A stretch of DNA of 64,000 nt from Meandrina meandrites (GCA_963693305.1 OY855905.1:4805201-4869200), one strand, 5' to 3'. Positions 27,863-38,804 are shown, numbered from the stretch's first letter. Notes: generated from the letters alone by a model not told the origin. Numbers and translations are program-made.

Positions 27863-28570
27863 TTACATTCTGTGTGTTGCGTTACACTCTTTACATTTTG
27901 ACTTCTGTCTGTCGTGAGTACAGATCTGTGACCCTCCACAATCTTTACAGAAAGCTCTCTGTTTACCATGAGGGCAGATGCCTTTTCCACAGCACTCTTT
28001 ACAATCATATCTCTTTCGATTATGCTTGCAGATTTCACTACCTTTACAGTCTTTACAACCTGATTTACGTCGGTTGTGTTCACAGATTCCACCACCTTTA
28101 CACTCTTTACAATGTCGCTTATATCTTCCATGAATACAGATCTGTGACCCTCCACACTCTTTACAGAAAGATTTATTTTTTTTGTGAATACAGATCTGTG
28201 ACCCTCCGCAATCTTTACAGTAAAATTTAACTCTTCCGTGACGGCATATATCACCTCTACACTCTCTACAATAACGCTTCGGTTTGTCATGTTCACAGAT
28301 TCCTCTACATTCTTTACATGTTTTCTGCTGTTGATCGTGAATGCATATACCATCGCTATTACACACTTTACACATGTACTGCCGTCGATCGTGAATGCAA
28401 AAACCACAGTGTATGCAATCTTTTTCAATTATTTTGCCGTGAGTACATTTTTTTTCGCCATATATTTTAATAGTCGCCTCAATCAGCTCCGCTTTACGCA
28501 TTTTATAATAACCTTTGATACCACGCTCTTTAGCAATGGCCTTCAACTCTTTCACTGTCTGTTTCTCCAT
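27863..28570 (-). CDS. SAP-like domain plus tandem CxH...CxxC zinc-motif protein
   Basis: 235 residues on the - strand. The first 31 residues are identical to the polymerase N-terminus because they lie inside the inverted repeat. The rest is about ten copies of an 18-20-residue unit, consensus ICxHxRxKxxCKECGGSQ (examples ICIHGRYKRHCKECKGG, ICEHNRRKSGCKDCKGS). Each unit has a Cys-x-His pair and a Cys-x-x-Cys pair fit to bind zinc. Similar arrays occur in giant-virus and protist proteins, from memory. A role in DNA or RNA binding, terminal recognition or regulation is inferred. Another open frame at 27820-28428 is a shadow of the repeats. Confidence 0.85.
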   Translation of the reverse strand: MEKQTVKELKAIAKERGIKGYYKMRKAELIEATIKIYGEKKCTHGKIIEKDCIHCGFCIHDRRQYMCKVCNSDGICIHDQQQKTCKECRGICEHDKPKRYCRECRGDICRHGRVKFYCKDCGGSQICIHKKNKSFCKECGGSQICIHGRYKRHCKECKGGGICEHNRRKSGCKDCKGSEICKHNRKRYDCKECCGKGICPHGKQRAFCKDCGGSQICTHDRQKSKCKECNATHRM

Positions 28571-28738
28571 ACTTATTATTCATAAAACATTTCTTTAAAC
28601 CTAAAATTCACTTTTAAGATACATAATTCATCGAGGATTTCATCCCGAGTATGGTTTGTCGATGAATTAAGGGAGAATTTGAATTTTCCTCGGGCAGATT
28701 TCAAAATTCTGTCCCAGTATGCTCCATTCTACCCTACT
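28477..28738 (-). repeat. Polinton right terminal inverted repeat, 262 bp
   Basis: Exact complement (by eye) of 12726-12987. It contains the promoter box (28593-28599) and first 31 codons of the zinc-motif gene. Ends in CT at 28738. Confidence 0.93.
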
Positions 28739-28745
28739 GTAGCAG
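28738..28745. repeat. Right copy of TGTAGCAG direct repeat (target-site duplication)
   Basis: Matches 12720-12727. The unambiguous part outside the element is GTAGC (28739-28743). Confidence 0.8.
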
Positions 28746-29194
28746 TTGCTGTTTTCTTGGGGGCTGGGAGTTCTTTCGAAGGACAGCGAGCTATTCTATA
28801 CGTGACACGCTGAAAGATTGGAAAATCAATGTGCATGTAGTGCAGTTGGGAGAAAGGTGAGCCTGCAGAGAACGTCGTAGAAAGCTGGTGCGGTGATGAA
28901 GTGTAATCCAAGCGTTAAAATAATTCAACTCAATTCCTCAAATATTTATTCAATCGGTCATCATTTATACATTGTAATTTCTTGATTGTTTTCTCTTTCT
29001 CGTGAACAATATTAACATATCAAACATATTTACTACAACTGGAAGAGTGTTTAAATACGCTCAAACGCCAATTTTATACCTTGTGTCGACGAGCTTGTTT
29101 AGTTTATTTGTAGTCTAGCGTAGGACTCAGTTATTTTTTACATTTTTTTTGTAGAGTAATTAATAAGACTTCTAAACTGGCTTTGTTGACCAAG
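28746..29194. other. Right flank of the Polinton, no gene seen
   Basis: AT-rich DNA with no supported coding sequence. It may include the 3' UTR of the five-exon - strand gene whose stop codon is at 29195. Confidence 0.4.
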
Positions 29195-32100
29195 CTACCG
29201 AATCAAGTGTCCCAGGTCTCGCGTGAATTGAAGTAACATATACCCGAGATCTCTGAGAATGACGTAATCTCTTACGTCATAAACCGTTCTGTCGTCGATG
29301 TCAGTCGTATCTTCTCCGGATGTGACGTCACTGCGTGTGTTTTCCTTGTTGGAATCACTGAACACCACCTTGGAAAAGGAAAAAATTGCAATCAAAACTC
29401 TGTTTCTTGCAGAATTAATTTGAAGAAAAAGCATTAAGTAAAATTGCTAGTGGCATTTTTTGTTACGCGGGATGAGCCGCGTATTAAATTCGGCTTGATT
29501 GTTTTGATGCGTTCGATGTGGTTCGATGTGGTTCGATGGGTTCGATGTGGTTCGATGTGTTCGATGTGGTTCGATGTGTTCGATGAGTTCCATGAGTTCG
29601 ATGTTGTGCGGTAAAATCTATCGAAAGCTCTCGTCGATTTGAGATTTCACCTAAATGGTATGCTCGATAATTTTTCTAACCATCGCTGGCAACGTACGAT
29701 TTTGTTCACTAAACGGTACATTTTATACGTTTTCAATGAAGTAAAAGAAACTCTTGTTTCTCACGGAGCAATGTGTTTGTTTCCCGTGGTAGCATGTTCA
29801 CTGAGATCTCGTCCAAAGCTTTCGTTCAAAAGCTCCCGTCGGCAACGTCCGATTTCATTCACAATATTTAAACCGTAATAAGACCTGATCAGTGAGCGGG
29901 AGTGGAAGTTTTCAAGATTTTCACAGCTCATGGCGACTGAATACATAACAAAAGAAGTAATTGTCGATTGTTTACAGTTTGGATGTAACTTTATTCTCAA
30001 CTATTACGCCAGTGACAGGTTAAAAGGCGTGCGTCAAACAAGATCGAGTTCTCAACGATCGCCCTGTTGATAATTGTAAAAACCGATAAAGGTCATTTGC
30101 TGATTAGCCTTGGCAATTTATCCCGGAATTTATGTAAATCGCATCTTTGTAACACAACACCTTTCGTAGGCCAAAGTCACGTTAGCGCATACGTTTCATG
30201 TTGTGACTTTGGCGTCTTTTAAATTACCTTATTGAGTACTTGTACTTTCATTTCCATTTATTTGTACATTTTAAACAGAATGTGACCGTGAAAAGTCATT
30301 CCCATCCCGCGGAAACGGTCAACGGGCGTCTTGTTTTACAATGAATTCCGCGTACACTCGGTTTCGCAGCAGGAAGCTCTTTTAGAACAAAAGCAAAACT
30401 TAAAGCAAGGGACCGAAAATGAAAATGCCTCTTTACTTTTTTCATGTAGTATGATCAGCCTTGCAGTATTGTTTGTCTTTTAGAACCATGTCTTCCCTTC
30501 TTCTTTAACCTCGTATCCAGGGTCCTTTCCTTGCTCTCCCTGGAGCGAGAGAGGACGAGAGGAGACAGGAAAGAGAGGACCCTGGATACAAGAGTTGCAA
30601 GTCACTAGTCTCCCCTAGAAAACAACTCGTGGACCCCCCTGACTGTAACCTATATTTACCGAGGAAAGAGGACAGAAATAAATGAACCAGACAGGAACCA
30701 CAAACATTTTGTGCCCATCTGTCTCAGCTTGATGTAATAATCTGCTTGTTTTAAAGGAAATTAAAAATCGATATATTTTATTAGCGACATCTTACCAGGA
30801 AATCCTTGGTAGTTTTATTGAGTTTCTTTTCCAAATCTTCTGAGCTGGGCGATTGAGGAATTGGGACATCGTTGTTTCTAAGCTGTAAGTGTGAAAAGAA
30901 GAATCTCAGACTGCGAACACGGCTTTAATTCCGAAGAAACGAGACGGGAAATTACAATTCTGAGCAAAGCTAGGAAAATGAGCTAGTTTATCTTGTTACG
31001 ATTTAATTTTGCCCTCGCAAGGTAAGTTGCTATCTAATTAAACCAAAGAATATATACTAATTATGCCACGCTTTAAAAAATATAAGGAACAGCGCCTATA
31101 GCAACCTATGAGATTAAGGCGGGGGTACACCTGTAGGCTGTTTTTCCACCGCTAAACTTGGTTTAATGCTAATATCTCGTCCGCGTTTCAAGTAATCCAG
31201 AAGCTCTATGCTCATTTCACAAAGCTATGTTTAGCGGTGTTTTGTAAATTTTTTGGTGATTTTTGGGGATGTTTGGAAAGAGATAGTTTTTCTCAAAGGA
31301 TAAGTAAAATTTGGAGAAATAAGAAATATTTAAAGATTTAATGTGATTTTAAAATTTGAAGTTAAAAATTAGTATATGGACACCCAAACAGTCCCCTGAC
31401 AACCTGGGGTGCTCTTTCGTGGGGGTCAACTGTCTGTTAGTGTTTTCAAAAATAATTTTGTTTCTTCTATCCCTTCCTAAATCTCTTAAAATCTCACTCA
31501 AAATCGGGTGTACCCCCACCTTAAGCTATTGTAGATTCTCCTCTAATTAAAATAATGTGAGCCAATCTGACTGTTATTCCACAGGATTCCTTTCATTTGC
31601 AATACTGCCAAATCACATAGCATTCCTTACCACTTTATAGATTATACTGGTCATGTCTTTTAGCAGTGATTCCATCTTTTCACTCAGTTCCTGTTCCCTC
31701 TCATGTCCTTTCTCATCTGCGCTCCTCGTTACCAGTCTCATGGCCGCGTGGAACATCCGGAATCGTTGGAGATTGTCCACTAGGATACCTTCATCATTTC
31801 CCTAGCAAATGAACATAATGAATGAACGAAAGCTCAGATAGTATAGTTCCAGCCTTTTCTCTGTCACACAACGCTAAGTTAAGTAGATAAAGCATTTCCT
31901 CGCTAGGAGGGAGTATTTACGCTATAGTGGCATACAGCTATTTCGAGAAACGTTGTCGGAAAAAAGCGCAAAACTGCACAAGCCAATCCTGAAAGGTAGT
32001 ATGGGTAGACGTATTGAGCTACTGCACGTGTTGAATACTAATGAGATATAATAACAAAATAAGCGCGAATTTCAGGTTTTCTTTCTTTTCAAACATGTAG

Positions 32101-33887
32101 AAACAAGGTACGTTTACCCCCTCAGAAGTTTAGAAGAATTTTCCTCACTCAAAGACATGCGACAGTAAAAGTAAAGCTACAGATATAGGCCCCTGAGAGG
32201 AAAAACAAATTTTCCACGTTTCGGTCTTGTCGCGTGCACTTTGATGCTTTTTTCCGACAACCTTTCTCGAAATAGCTGTATACAGCAGGGACGCTAGGTA
32301 TATAAAAAAGCGTAGGTATTTCAAGCGTTGGGGTGTATAAAACGGTATGGAGAATTGTCATATAGATATTTAAATGGGACTTTCAAGATATCCTGAACAG
32401 ACCCACAGGCAAGTTGCCTTTTTAGCAGCCTGTGTTGTCAGCTATTCTCATGCGCGAAATTGCCTTTAAGGACAGTTAAATAAAAATATCAACATCCATG
32501 CTAGTTGCTACTCACTCGTTTTGACATTGATTTTGTGAGTTCTGGGAACATCAGGTTGGAAACTGCTGAATCGAGACCGTGACGTTCAATTGCTGGCTTC
32601 TAAGAAAGAAAACAAAACACAGAATCCGATGAATCTCACACAGCTCTTCTTTATCAAAATTCAGTGATATACACCAGGTTATTACCCCATTCAGCTTATT
32701 AGCCTCCTCGATTTTAAAACCATCACAGTCCGCTATTAATCTCCTTACAAAATATTGTCCCCTCCCCTCCCACCCCACCCCTACTTCTCTTTATTCGCTT
32801 ACTGTGTTATTGCAAACTTTTATCTAAGCTGAATTAACTTGCGGATCTTTTCAAAACAACTCAATATATATTGAAAAAATCTATTCAACGTTTTGCTCTG
32901 CACAGTTGTACGCTAGTTAGAAGTTAAAGATACTACATTTTTCAGGCAATATCCATCTAAACATCTTTTTCTATACATGCATGATGTATAAAACGAAGCT
33001 TTTATCTTCTAAGAGATATCCACACTTGAGGGTAAACGGATTTGAAGCTGTAATCAGTTTTCAAATTATTCGCCTGTGATCGGCCTACACCACCATATAT
33101 CAGCAAAAACCCATAAGGGTTGAAACGTGTAACTCCCTATGATTCTTATTGTACGAAGCGTCTGCACATTCGTTTTCATTAAGTACCATATTTGGAAAAT
33201 CACGAGAAACAATCAACCAATCAAAATTGTAATATTTGGAAGAAATTCACAGCGCGCACAAGCTCGCGCTAAATGGCGTAATCTTGTTTTTGAACAACTT
33301 TGGTCGATGAAAGTTAAATTTGGTTAAATTCTTCTGTTTCATCGTCATTTAGTGGTCTGGAGAACTTCACTTCATACTCTTAATGAATTTCTTTAGTTTC
33401 TGTGAGTAATTTCCTGCGTTTAGATCGGAATTCAAGTGACTTACCGCAAAACCGAAAATTTTATTGCGTGTGTCATTACGTGTGTAAATCATTTGCGTAC
33501 AAACTCTTTGTGTTCCAAATATGGTACTTGTCAAAACTGAATATACGAACGCTGAGAACGCGCGTTAAATGTTTCAACTCCTTATGAGTTTCTGATATCA
33601 GCGTAGATCTTTGCAACAATGATAAATTAGTCCAGTAGCTAAGTAGCATCGATTGTATAATTGTTAGGGGTATTTCAAACATCTTCTTAACTGATTTTAT
33701 TTCATGGTAAAGTCAATAAGTCAAGAAACTTTCGTACCAAATACTCCTGACATGTATCCCTTAACTCTTCAAGTTGCTCCTGTAAGTTGAGGAAACTCTT
33801 TACGTCTTCATTAGTAACGAGCTTTTTCGCTTCTTCAGCCATAGTCGAACTAAACTGAAATCCTGTACCACCTGCTTGTCTATCCAA
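29195..33887 (-). CDS. Five-exon host gene for an unrecognised 221-residue helical protein
   Basis: Exons on the - strand: 33887-33738, 32599-32516, 31801-31631, 30882-30796 and 29368-29195 (stop). Every junction is GT-AG (donors GTACGA, GTGAGT, GTAAGG, GTAAGA) and phase 0, and the exons hold 50, 28, 57, 29 and 57 codons, which strongly supports the model. The protein starts MDRQAGGTGFQFSS, is rich in charged helices (LNLQEQLEELRDTCQEYL, EKMESLLKDMTSIIYKV) and ends in DVRDYVILRDLGYMLL and LGHLIR. No signal peptide or membrane segment is visible. I do not recognise the family. Introns hold MITEs. Confidence 0.72.
29504..29602. repeat. GTTCGATGTG minisatellite
   Basis: About ten degenerate copies of GTTCGATG(TG)G, in intron 4 of the five-exon gene. 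Confidence 0.8.
30513..30589. repeat. Hairpin MITE-like element
   Basis: GTATCCAGGGTCCT at the left faces AGGACCCTGGATAC at the right, with a GAGCGAGAGAGG centre; about 77 bp in all. In intron 4 of the five-exon gene. Confidence 0.6.
31114..31524. mobile_element. TTAA-flanked MITE, copy 1
   Basis: Starts TTAAGGCGGGGGTACACC and ends GGTGTACCCCCACCTTAA, an 18-bp inverted repeat with one mismatch, with TTAA at both ends as for piggyBac-type insertions. 411 bp. A second copy lies at 37098-37467. In intron 3 of the five-exon gene. Confidence 0.8.
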
Positions 33888-34796
33888 TACTGATCACCAG
33901 TTGAGTTCTGCCGGCCTTTTTTAAAGAATAATTTCGCACAAAAGGGAAAAACCCTTCGCTCTTATATATCACGGCGTTCACAGTGTCGATCAAGGTCTTT
34001 TACTCGGTAAAGATACCACACCTGTCAGCCGCTTTCGGTTTCTACTAGTGAGTGGCACAGTTATAAAAATATGATTTATGTCCGTATACAATGGCATACA
34101 TGGGAATATCATGTGAATATCATGGGAATATCATGGGTCAGCTCATGTTTGCAAGCGTTTCTATTAAAGACGCTAGCACTTAAACGGTTTTCCCGAAATG
34201 AAAAGAGCAGCCTGAATTTTGTAATCTGTGAAAATATTAACATTTTCTCCAAAAACTAAAGTCAAGAATGCGAAGCTTTTTACACTGAATTGCTTGATTC
34301 CAAACCTTCATTTTCGCAACTATTAAAGTACATATACATATAATCATGACATTTTTTGGGCACCACGTACCTTGTAGTGTTTTGAAAATGTGAGTTTTCA
34401 CTTTCGAAGGAACATTTAAGAAACGTTTCTTTGAAACATTATCATTTTAACTTCCAGCACTGGCGAGCTTAAAAAGACGAATGATGTTACATTTTAAGTG
34501 TCTATTTTAATTGTCTATAATTTACAAAAAGGAAATAACATGAATAATATTCTTGTCACATATGAATTTAACTGCTATGGTTTTCTGTTTTTCATTGATT
34601 TCCTTTTCGTCTTTAAATTTTTTTTTTCTGGTAGGAAGCTTTATTGATATTTGTTCATCGTGAACTAGGAAGTAAAAAAAAGCATCTTCCCCACAGAAAC
34701 TGAGACAAGAGTTACCCTTCCTGTGTCAGTCTGTTTTCTTTACCAAAATACAAATCATACACTTCCGGATTTCTTCGAAGCAATTGGCTTACCTGG
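33888..34796. other. Intergenic, no gene or repeat recognised
   Basis: AT-rich upstream flank of the five-exon gene, presumably including its promoter. The frame at 34071-34259 is unsupported. Confidence 0.4.
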
Positions 34797-35277
34797 TTCA
34801 ATGTTTGCGAGAAAATTTTTGAAAACGATGAAATGACATGAACGCGTTGTATCCAAGTATCCGGCAAGTTTTATTATTATAATTACTGTAAATACAAACA
34901 CTTCAAGTGCTAATGACAAACAGTACAAAATAAACAAATTAAAACAGTTTAATTGCTATAAAAATAATGCTTTATTAAAAATTCTGACCATGTTGATCAT
35001 TTGTCCGTGTCAATTATTTTTATATGTCACAAGTATCAATTTTTTTGCAACTTTTTCGATTACGAGCGATGAAAAAATCTACCAATCTAGTTCTCAGAAT
35101 TCACTCTTTTTGATCTATATTATATAAGAAGTCTAATTTTCGGGCGAGGCTGAACGTTCTTAATTTTCTCGAAGATTTGATTTGGTCACAGGTTCCAGGT
35201 TGGATCGATATCTGAATAAAGATTGATTCAATTAGTACATGTATTTCTTACTCACAACAAGTAGGAACGAATTTTAA
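34797..35277 (+). repeat. Duplicated ~480-bp repeat, copy 1
   Basis: Highly similar in direct orientation to 42292-42763, from TTCAATGTTTGCGAGAAAAT to GTAGGAACGAATTTTA, with a few small indels and substitutions. No inverted ends and no coding frame. It may be a SINE/LINE-like tail, a solo LTR or an old segmental duplicate. Confidence 0.75.
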
Positions 35278-35558
35278 ACACGTTCTAAAAACAAACGGGA
35301 TATTCTAAAACGTAACTTCTAGAACAAATTTAGCGATTCGAAGCTATTTTTTCCAAAAGCAAGTAGCAATTCTGGCACAGAATGCCTTTTGAGCCATTTC
35401 TTCGTCAGACTGGTGAAAGGTTTGGCACGATTCTGCCATAACCTCCTGAATATCGCGAAAAATAGCAAATTAAATGTGATATCTTTCAAGAAAGCAGCCA
35501 ATCTCTACATCTTTTACCACTGGCAGAACTTGAAGTACAGCTTTGGTAACCGTACGTA

Positions 35559-36031
35559 GTACGGAAGCCTGTAAGGGACATTCGAGATGCGACTTAATTA
35601 GAGAAGAAAAAAATTTCTAGAGCTAAATGCGACATAAAAATGCGAGATGCGAGATAAAAAATGTGAGATGCGAAATAGGAAATGACGAGCCCGCAATCTT
35701 ACTTGCTTGAAAACGTCATAGACAGGCCAACACAGACTTCCCTATGTGGTTTTACAGCAGCAACGTGTGAGCCTTTAAAGTTTTGCTCTGACGAGTATCA
35801 CATTTTTTATCTCGCATCTCGCATTTTTTCATCTCACATCTCGCATTTTTTATTTCGCATGTCGCATTTCTTTACCTCGTATCTCGCATTTTTATTTCGC
35901 ATCTCGCATTTTTTATCTCGCATCTCGCATTTTTATCTCGCATCTCGCATTTTTAAGTCGCATATAGCTCTAGAAATTGTTTTCTTCTCTAATTAAGTCG
36001 CATCTCGAATGTCCCTTACAGGCTTCCGTAC
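35559..36031. mobile_element. Foldback-type element with ~60-bp inverted ends and internal CATCTCGCAT repeats
   Basis: The left end (GTACGGAAGCCTGTAAGGGA, continuing through CATTCGAGATGCGACTTAATTAG) is matched in inverse at the right end, terminating at 36031. Next to the ends, both arms carry tandem CATCTCGCATTTTT/AAATGCGAGATG units. The frame at 35682-35996 merely translates these repeats. Confidence 0.8.
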
Positions 36032-36558
36032 AAAAAGTGAGATTCTCGAAACACAGCAAAAAAGTATGTTTAAAAATGCTAAATATTTGTAACAACGCCA
36101 AAAGTCATGGTTTTTTGGAACTTAAGCGCACTAATCCTGATAATTTTGCCAAGTTTTCAAATGGTTGGCAAATTTATGGAAGATTTCTCTATTTACTGTC
36201 AGCAATGCAGAAAATCAGTAAGGTACATGGAAATGTCCATACCTTTTTAAGAGGCATAACAGAAGGTACTCGGAAATTTCGATGTACCTTTTAAAAATGA
36301 TGCTGGTAAGAAATTGCGATATTGTATGTGTAATTAAATAGCGTGTTCTGTACAAGTAATTGATGTATTGTGCCTATTTTACAACTTTGACTATAGGTTT
36401 GTGTTTTTTTTTTATTTTCGTGCGCGTACTAGGCAAACAAGTTACAAATGTTCACTTAATATCACGGTGTTCGATTATAAACTGTTCTGTTAAAACTCAA
36501 TATAGTTTCTGCTATTGAAATACTAAATCGATCAATTTAATCAATTGTGATCACCACA

Positions 36559-37747
36559 CTAATCATCGTTTTCCTTAGCTTTCTTAAACGATTCCTTTAG
36601 AAACTTATACGTATTACTTTCAAGCTTGTTGGACGCGTTTAATTGGAAATTGACCAATAGAATACACTCCTTTGGCAATGTGTCTGTCCACAGATTTTCG
36701 CCTGACAGCTTCCACGGCTTCCATTCCGTTTTCCACGAACCTTTCCAATATTCTATCCCAAAGGTAGATTCGCCAACTGAGGTTACTTTTCCCAAAACCG
36801 GAACTTTCTTGTAGCCACGTATATTAACAGCCACAGAAACACCCGGCTCGAGAGCTTCCAAAGGATTGGCAACTAAACTCACACGAACAGCCAAAGCTCG
36901 GAGATTCTGATATCGGCCGGTATATACCTAAAATAAAAATATTATGCTATGTCATCTCTGTTACTTTTCAAACGTCGTTTCAATGTTTTGTAATGCCTGC
37001 ATAGCCTTCCTTACTCTAAATTACCTTTCCTTTTATCAAAAAAAAGTGTACTGCTAGTTATCGCGTGACATGTGTCCAGTTTACTAGTCGGAACAATTTA
37101 AGGCGGGGGTACACCTGAAGCCTGTTTTTCCACCGCTAAACTTGGTTTAATGCTAATATCTCGTCCGCGTTTCAAGTAATCCAGAAGCTCTATGCTCATT
37201 TCACAAAGCTATGTTTAGCGGTGTTTTGTAAATTTTTTGGTGATTTTTGGGGAGAAATAAGAAATATTAAAGATTTAATGTGATTTTAAAATTAGAATTT
37301 GAAGTTAAAAATTAGTATATGGACAGCCGAACAGTCCCCTGACAACCTGGGGTGCTCTTGTGTTGGGGTCAACTGTCTGTTAGTGTTTCAAAAATAATTT
37401 TCTTTCTTCTATCCCTTCCTTAAATCTCTTAAAATTTCACTCAAAATCGGGTATACCCCCACCTTAAGTTAGGCAAAAAGAATTAAATATCAGAGTCATC
37501 ATGCAAAAGTATATTATCATAAAAGTAGATCGTTTGCGAACGTAATAGCTTTCTTTCTGGGAACAAAAAAGTCGAACGTATGTGGGGACTTCCAAAAATC
37601 AAAAACAGTTTTTTTTAGTAATATATGAAAGCTCACCTCAGGTATTTCTTCCAACTGCTGCGTAACAAGGCGCTCGATTTCTTGTTGAACATTTTGTGGT
37701 CTTGGAATGTGCTTCATCGATTGGCACCGACGAAGGAATTGCTTCAT
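36559..37747 (-). CDS. Two-exon gene, 159-residue protein of unknown function
   Basis: Exon A 37747-37637 (37 codons from MKQFLRRCQSMKHIP to QLEEIPE) with donor GTGAGC. Exon B 36927-36559 (122 codons plus stop), acceptor TTTTAG. Phases match. The C-terminal part has VLGKVTSVGESTFGIEYWKGSWK and TEWKPWKLSG, a beta-barrel-like W-x(3-5)-W pattern similar to SH3/chromo-like tails often found in transposon-derived proteins. A further upstream exon is possible since exon A is preceded by an acceptor-like TTTGCAG. It could be domesticated transposon sequence. Confidence 0.5.
37098..37467. mobile_element. TTAA-flanked MITE, copy 2
   Basis: Same ends and interior as 31114-31524, with an internal deletion of roughly 40 bases near the GATTTTTGGGGA site. 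TTAA at both ends. It lies in the single intron of the two-exon gene. Confidence 0.8.
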
Positions 37748-38804
37748 CGTGAATAGAATCTGCAAATCAGTAGAAAACTATCATATAGCACAGCCTTTAT
37801 GTAGAATAATAGAACTGTTAAAGACTCATGATACTTTGGACCTTCCTTAATTAATGCCTTTGGAATTTTATCACAGGTACCGCCATTCTAGAACTTCGCG
37901 AAGTTTTAAAAGTGATGTTAGAATGCTTGATATGTCAATCAGCTAACTATTTAGCTTTGGTACATTCGATCCGGTTTAATTAAGAGATTTCAAGGCCTGA
38001 CTCAAGTGAAGATATTACGTTGCCTTTGGGAATAAGATCTTGTCATGAGAGATAGCATTTGTTATTAGAATTTCTGATCCTTTCCGTAATGGCTGTCTGC
38101 AAACGATTAGCACCGACGAAGGAATTGACCTTGTGGTTGTGATTTAGCTAAATCGAACGTTTCACTGATAGCATATGTTATTGCTCGGTTACAATCCAAT
38201 TTCTCTCTCCCAAGCAATCACGCGATCACGTAAACAAGCAATCAGCTCATTATTAGTGCTCCCATGATACAATGTAAAACAAAACGATTTCCGGTGGCGA
38301 CACGATCAATCGAGTGTATTTTCTTTGGTAAAAATAAGAAATTCGCAAAAGAATCGAGAATACGCGAGTATATATAAACGTGTACAAGAATGACTTATGT
38401 AGACAATTTCTGAGACACATGCACGAGTTGTTTTACGTGACGGTAGAATTGAGTGGGCCACGTAATAACTTGCTGATGTGCCCTGCTGTCAACGAACATT
38501 TTCTCATAATAGATCGGTATGCTGGAGGAGGATGGTCAATTAGAAAAAACAATTCCACAGAAAAATTACATGAATAACATACATGCTTAAGTTACCCGGA
38601 AATTAGTATGTGAAAAGATAGTATGTGAAATTCTACACAAAGCAATGTAGAAAAACATTTTAACCCACAACTGACATTCTTTACAACGCCCCCATGAAAA
38701 AATCGATCTTGTTTTTCAACTAAACTTACAAATTTGCTCTGAGGGGTAAAATGTATTTTATCATCTTAAGGGGAATAAGCCGTTAATGACGTTAATGCCG
38801 CACG
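37748..38804. other. Intergenic, no supported gene
   Basis: A short stretch near 38106 (ATTAGCACCGACGAAGGAATTG) resembles the complement of part of exon A of the neighbouring gene (around 37723-37744), a possible duplicated fragment. Otherwise nothing recognised. Confidence 0.35.

Larger units (their letters stand above)
12726..28738. mobile_element. Complete Polinton/Maverick element (integrated virus-like DNA transposon), 16.0 kb
   Basis: Bounded by 262-bp inverted repeats that start AG and end CT and look identical over their whole length. Flanked by a GTAGC duplication. Inside are the family hallmarks: DNA polymerase B, retroviral-type integrase, packaging ATPase and a probable double-jelly-roll capsid protein, plus 12 further genes. 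Every gene is uninterrupted. Gene order from the left: polymerase (+), integrase (-), then a long + block (capsid to the 539-residue protein), then the zinc-motif protein (-). The host DNA on both sides is AT-rich and gene-poor, whereas the element is tightly packed with gaps mostly under 110 bases. Intact frames and matching termini suggest recent insertion, or continued function as a virus. Polintons are known to carry capsid genes and are considered probable viruses. Confidence 0.95.

Noticed and set aside
27820..28428. 202-codon open frame on the - strand overlapping the zinc-motif gene
   Set aside because: It is another frame of the same tandem repeat, with Val/Ser-rich repeats and no promoter box. 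The frame with ordered Cys/His units is the real one.
28105..28570. CRISPR-like array in the zinc-motif region
   Set aside because: The repeats encode protein, have no constant repeat/variable spacer pattern, and this is animal DNA.
35682..35996. 104-codon frame with repeated SHISHFLFRISHF-like text
   Set aside because: It translates the CATCTCGCATTTTT repeats of a foldback element.
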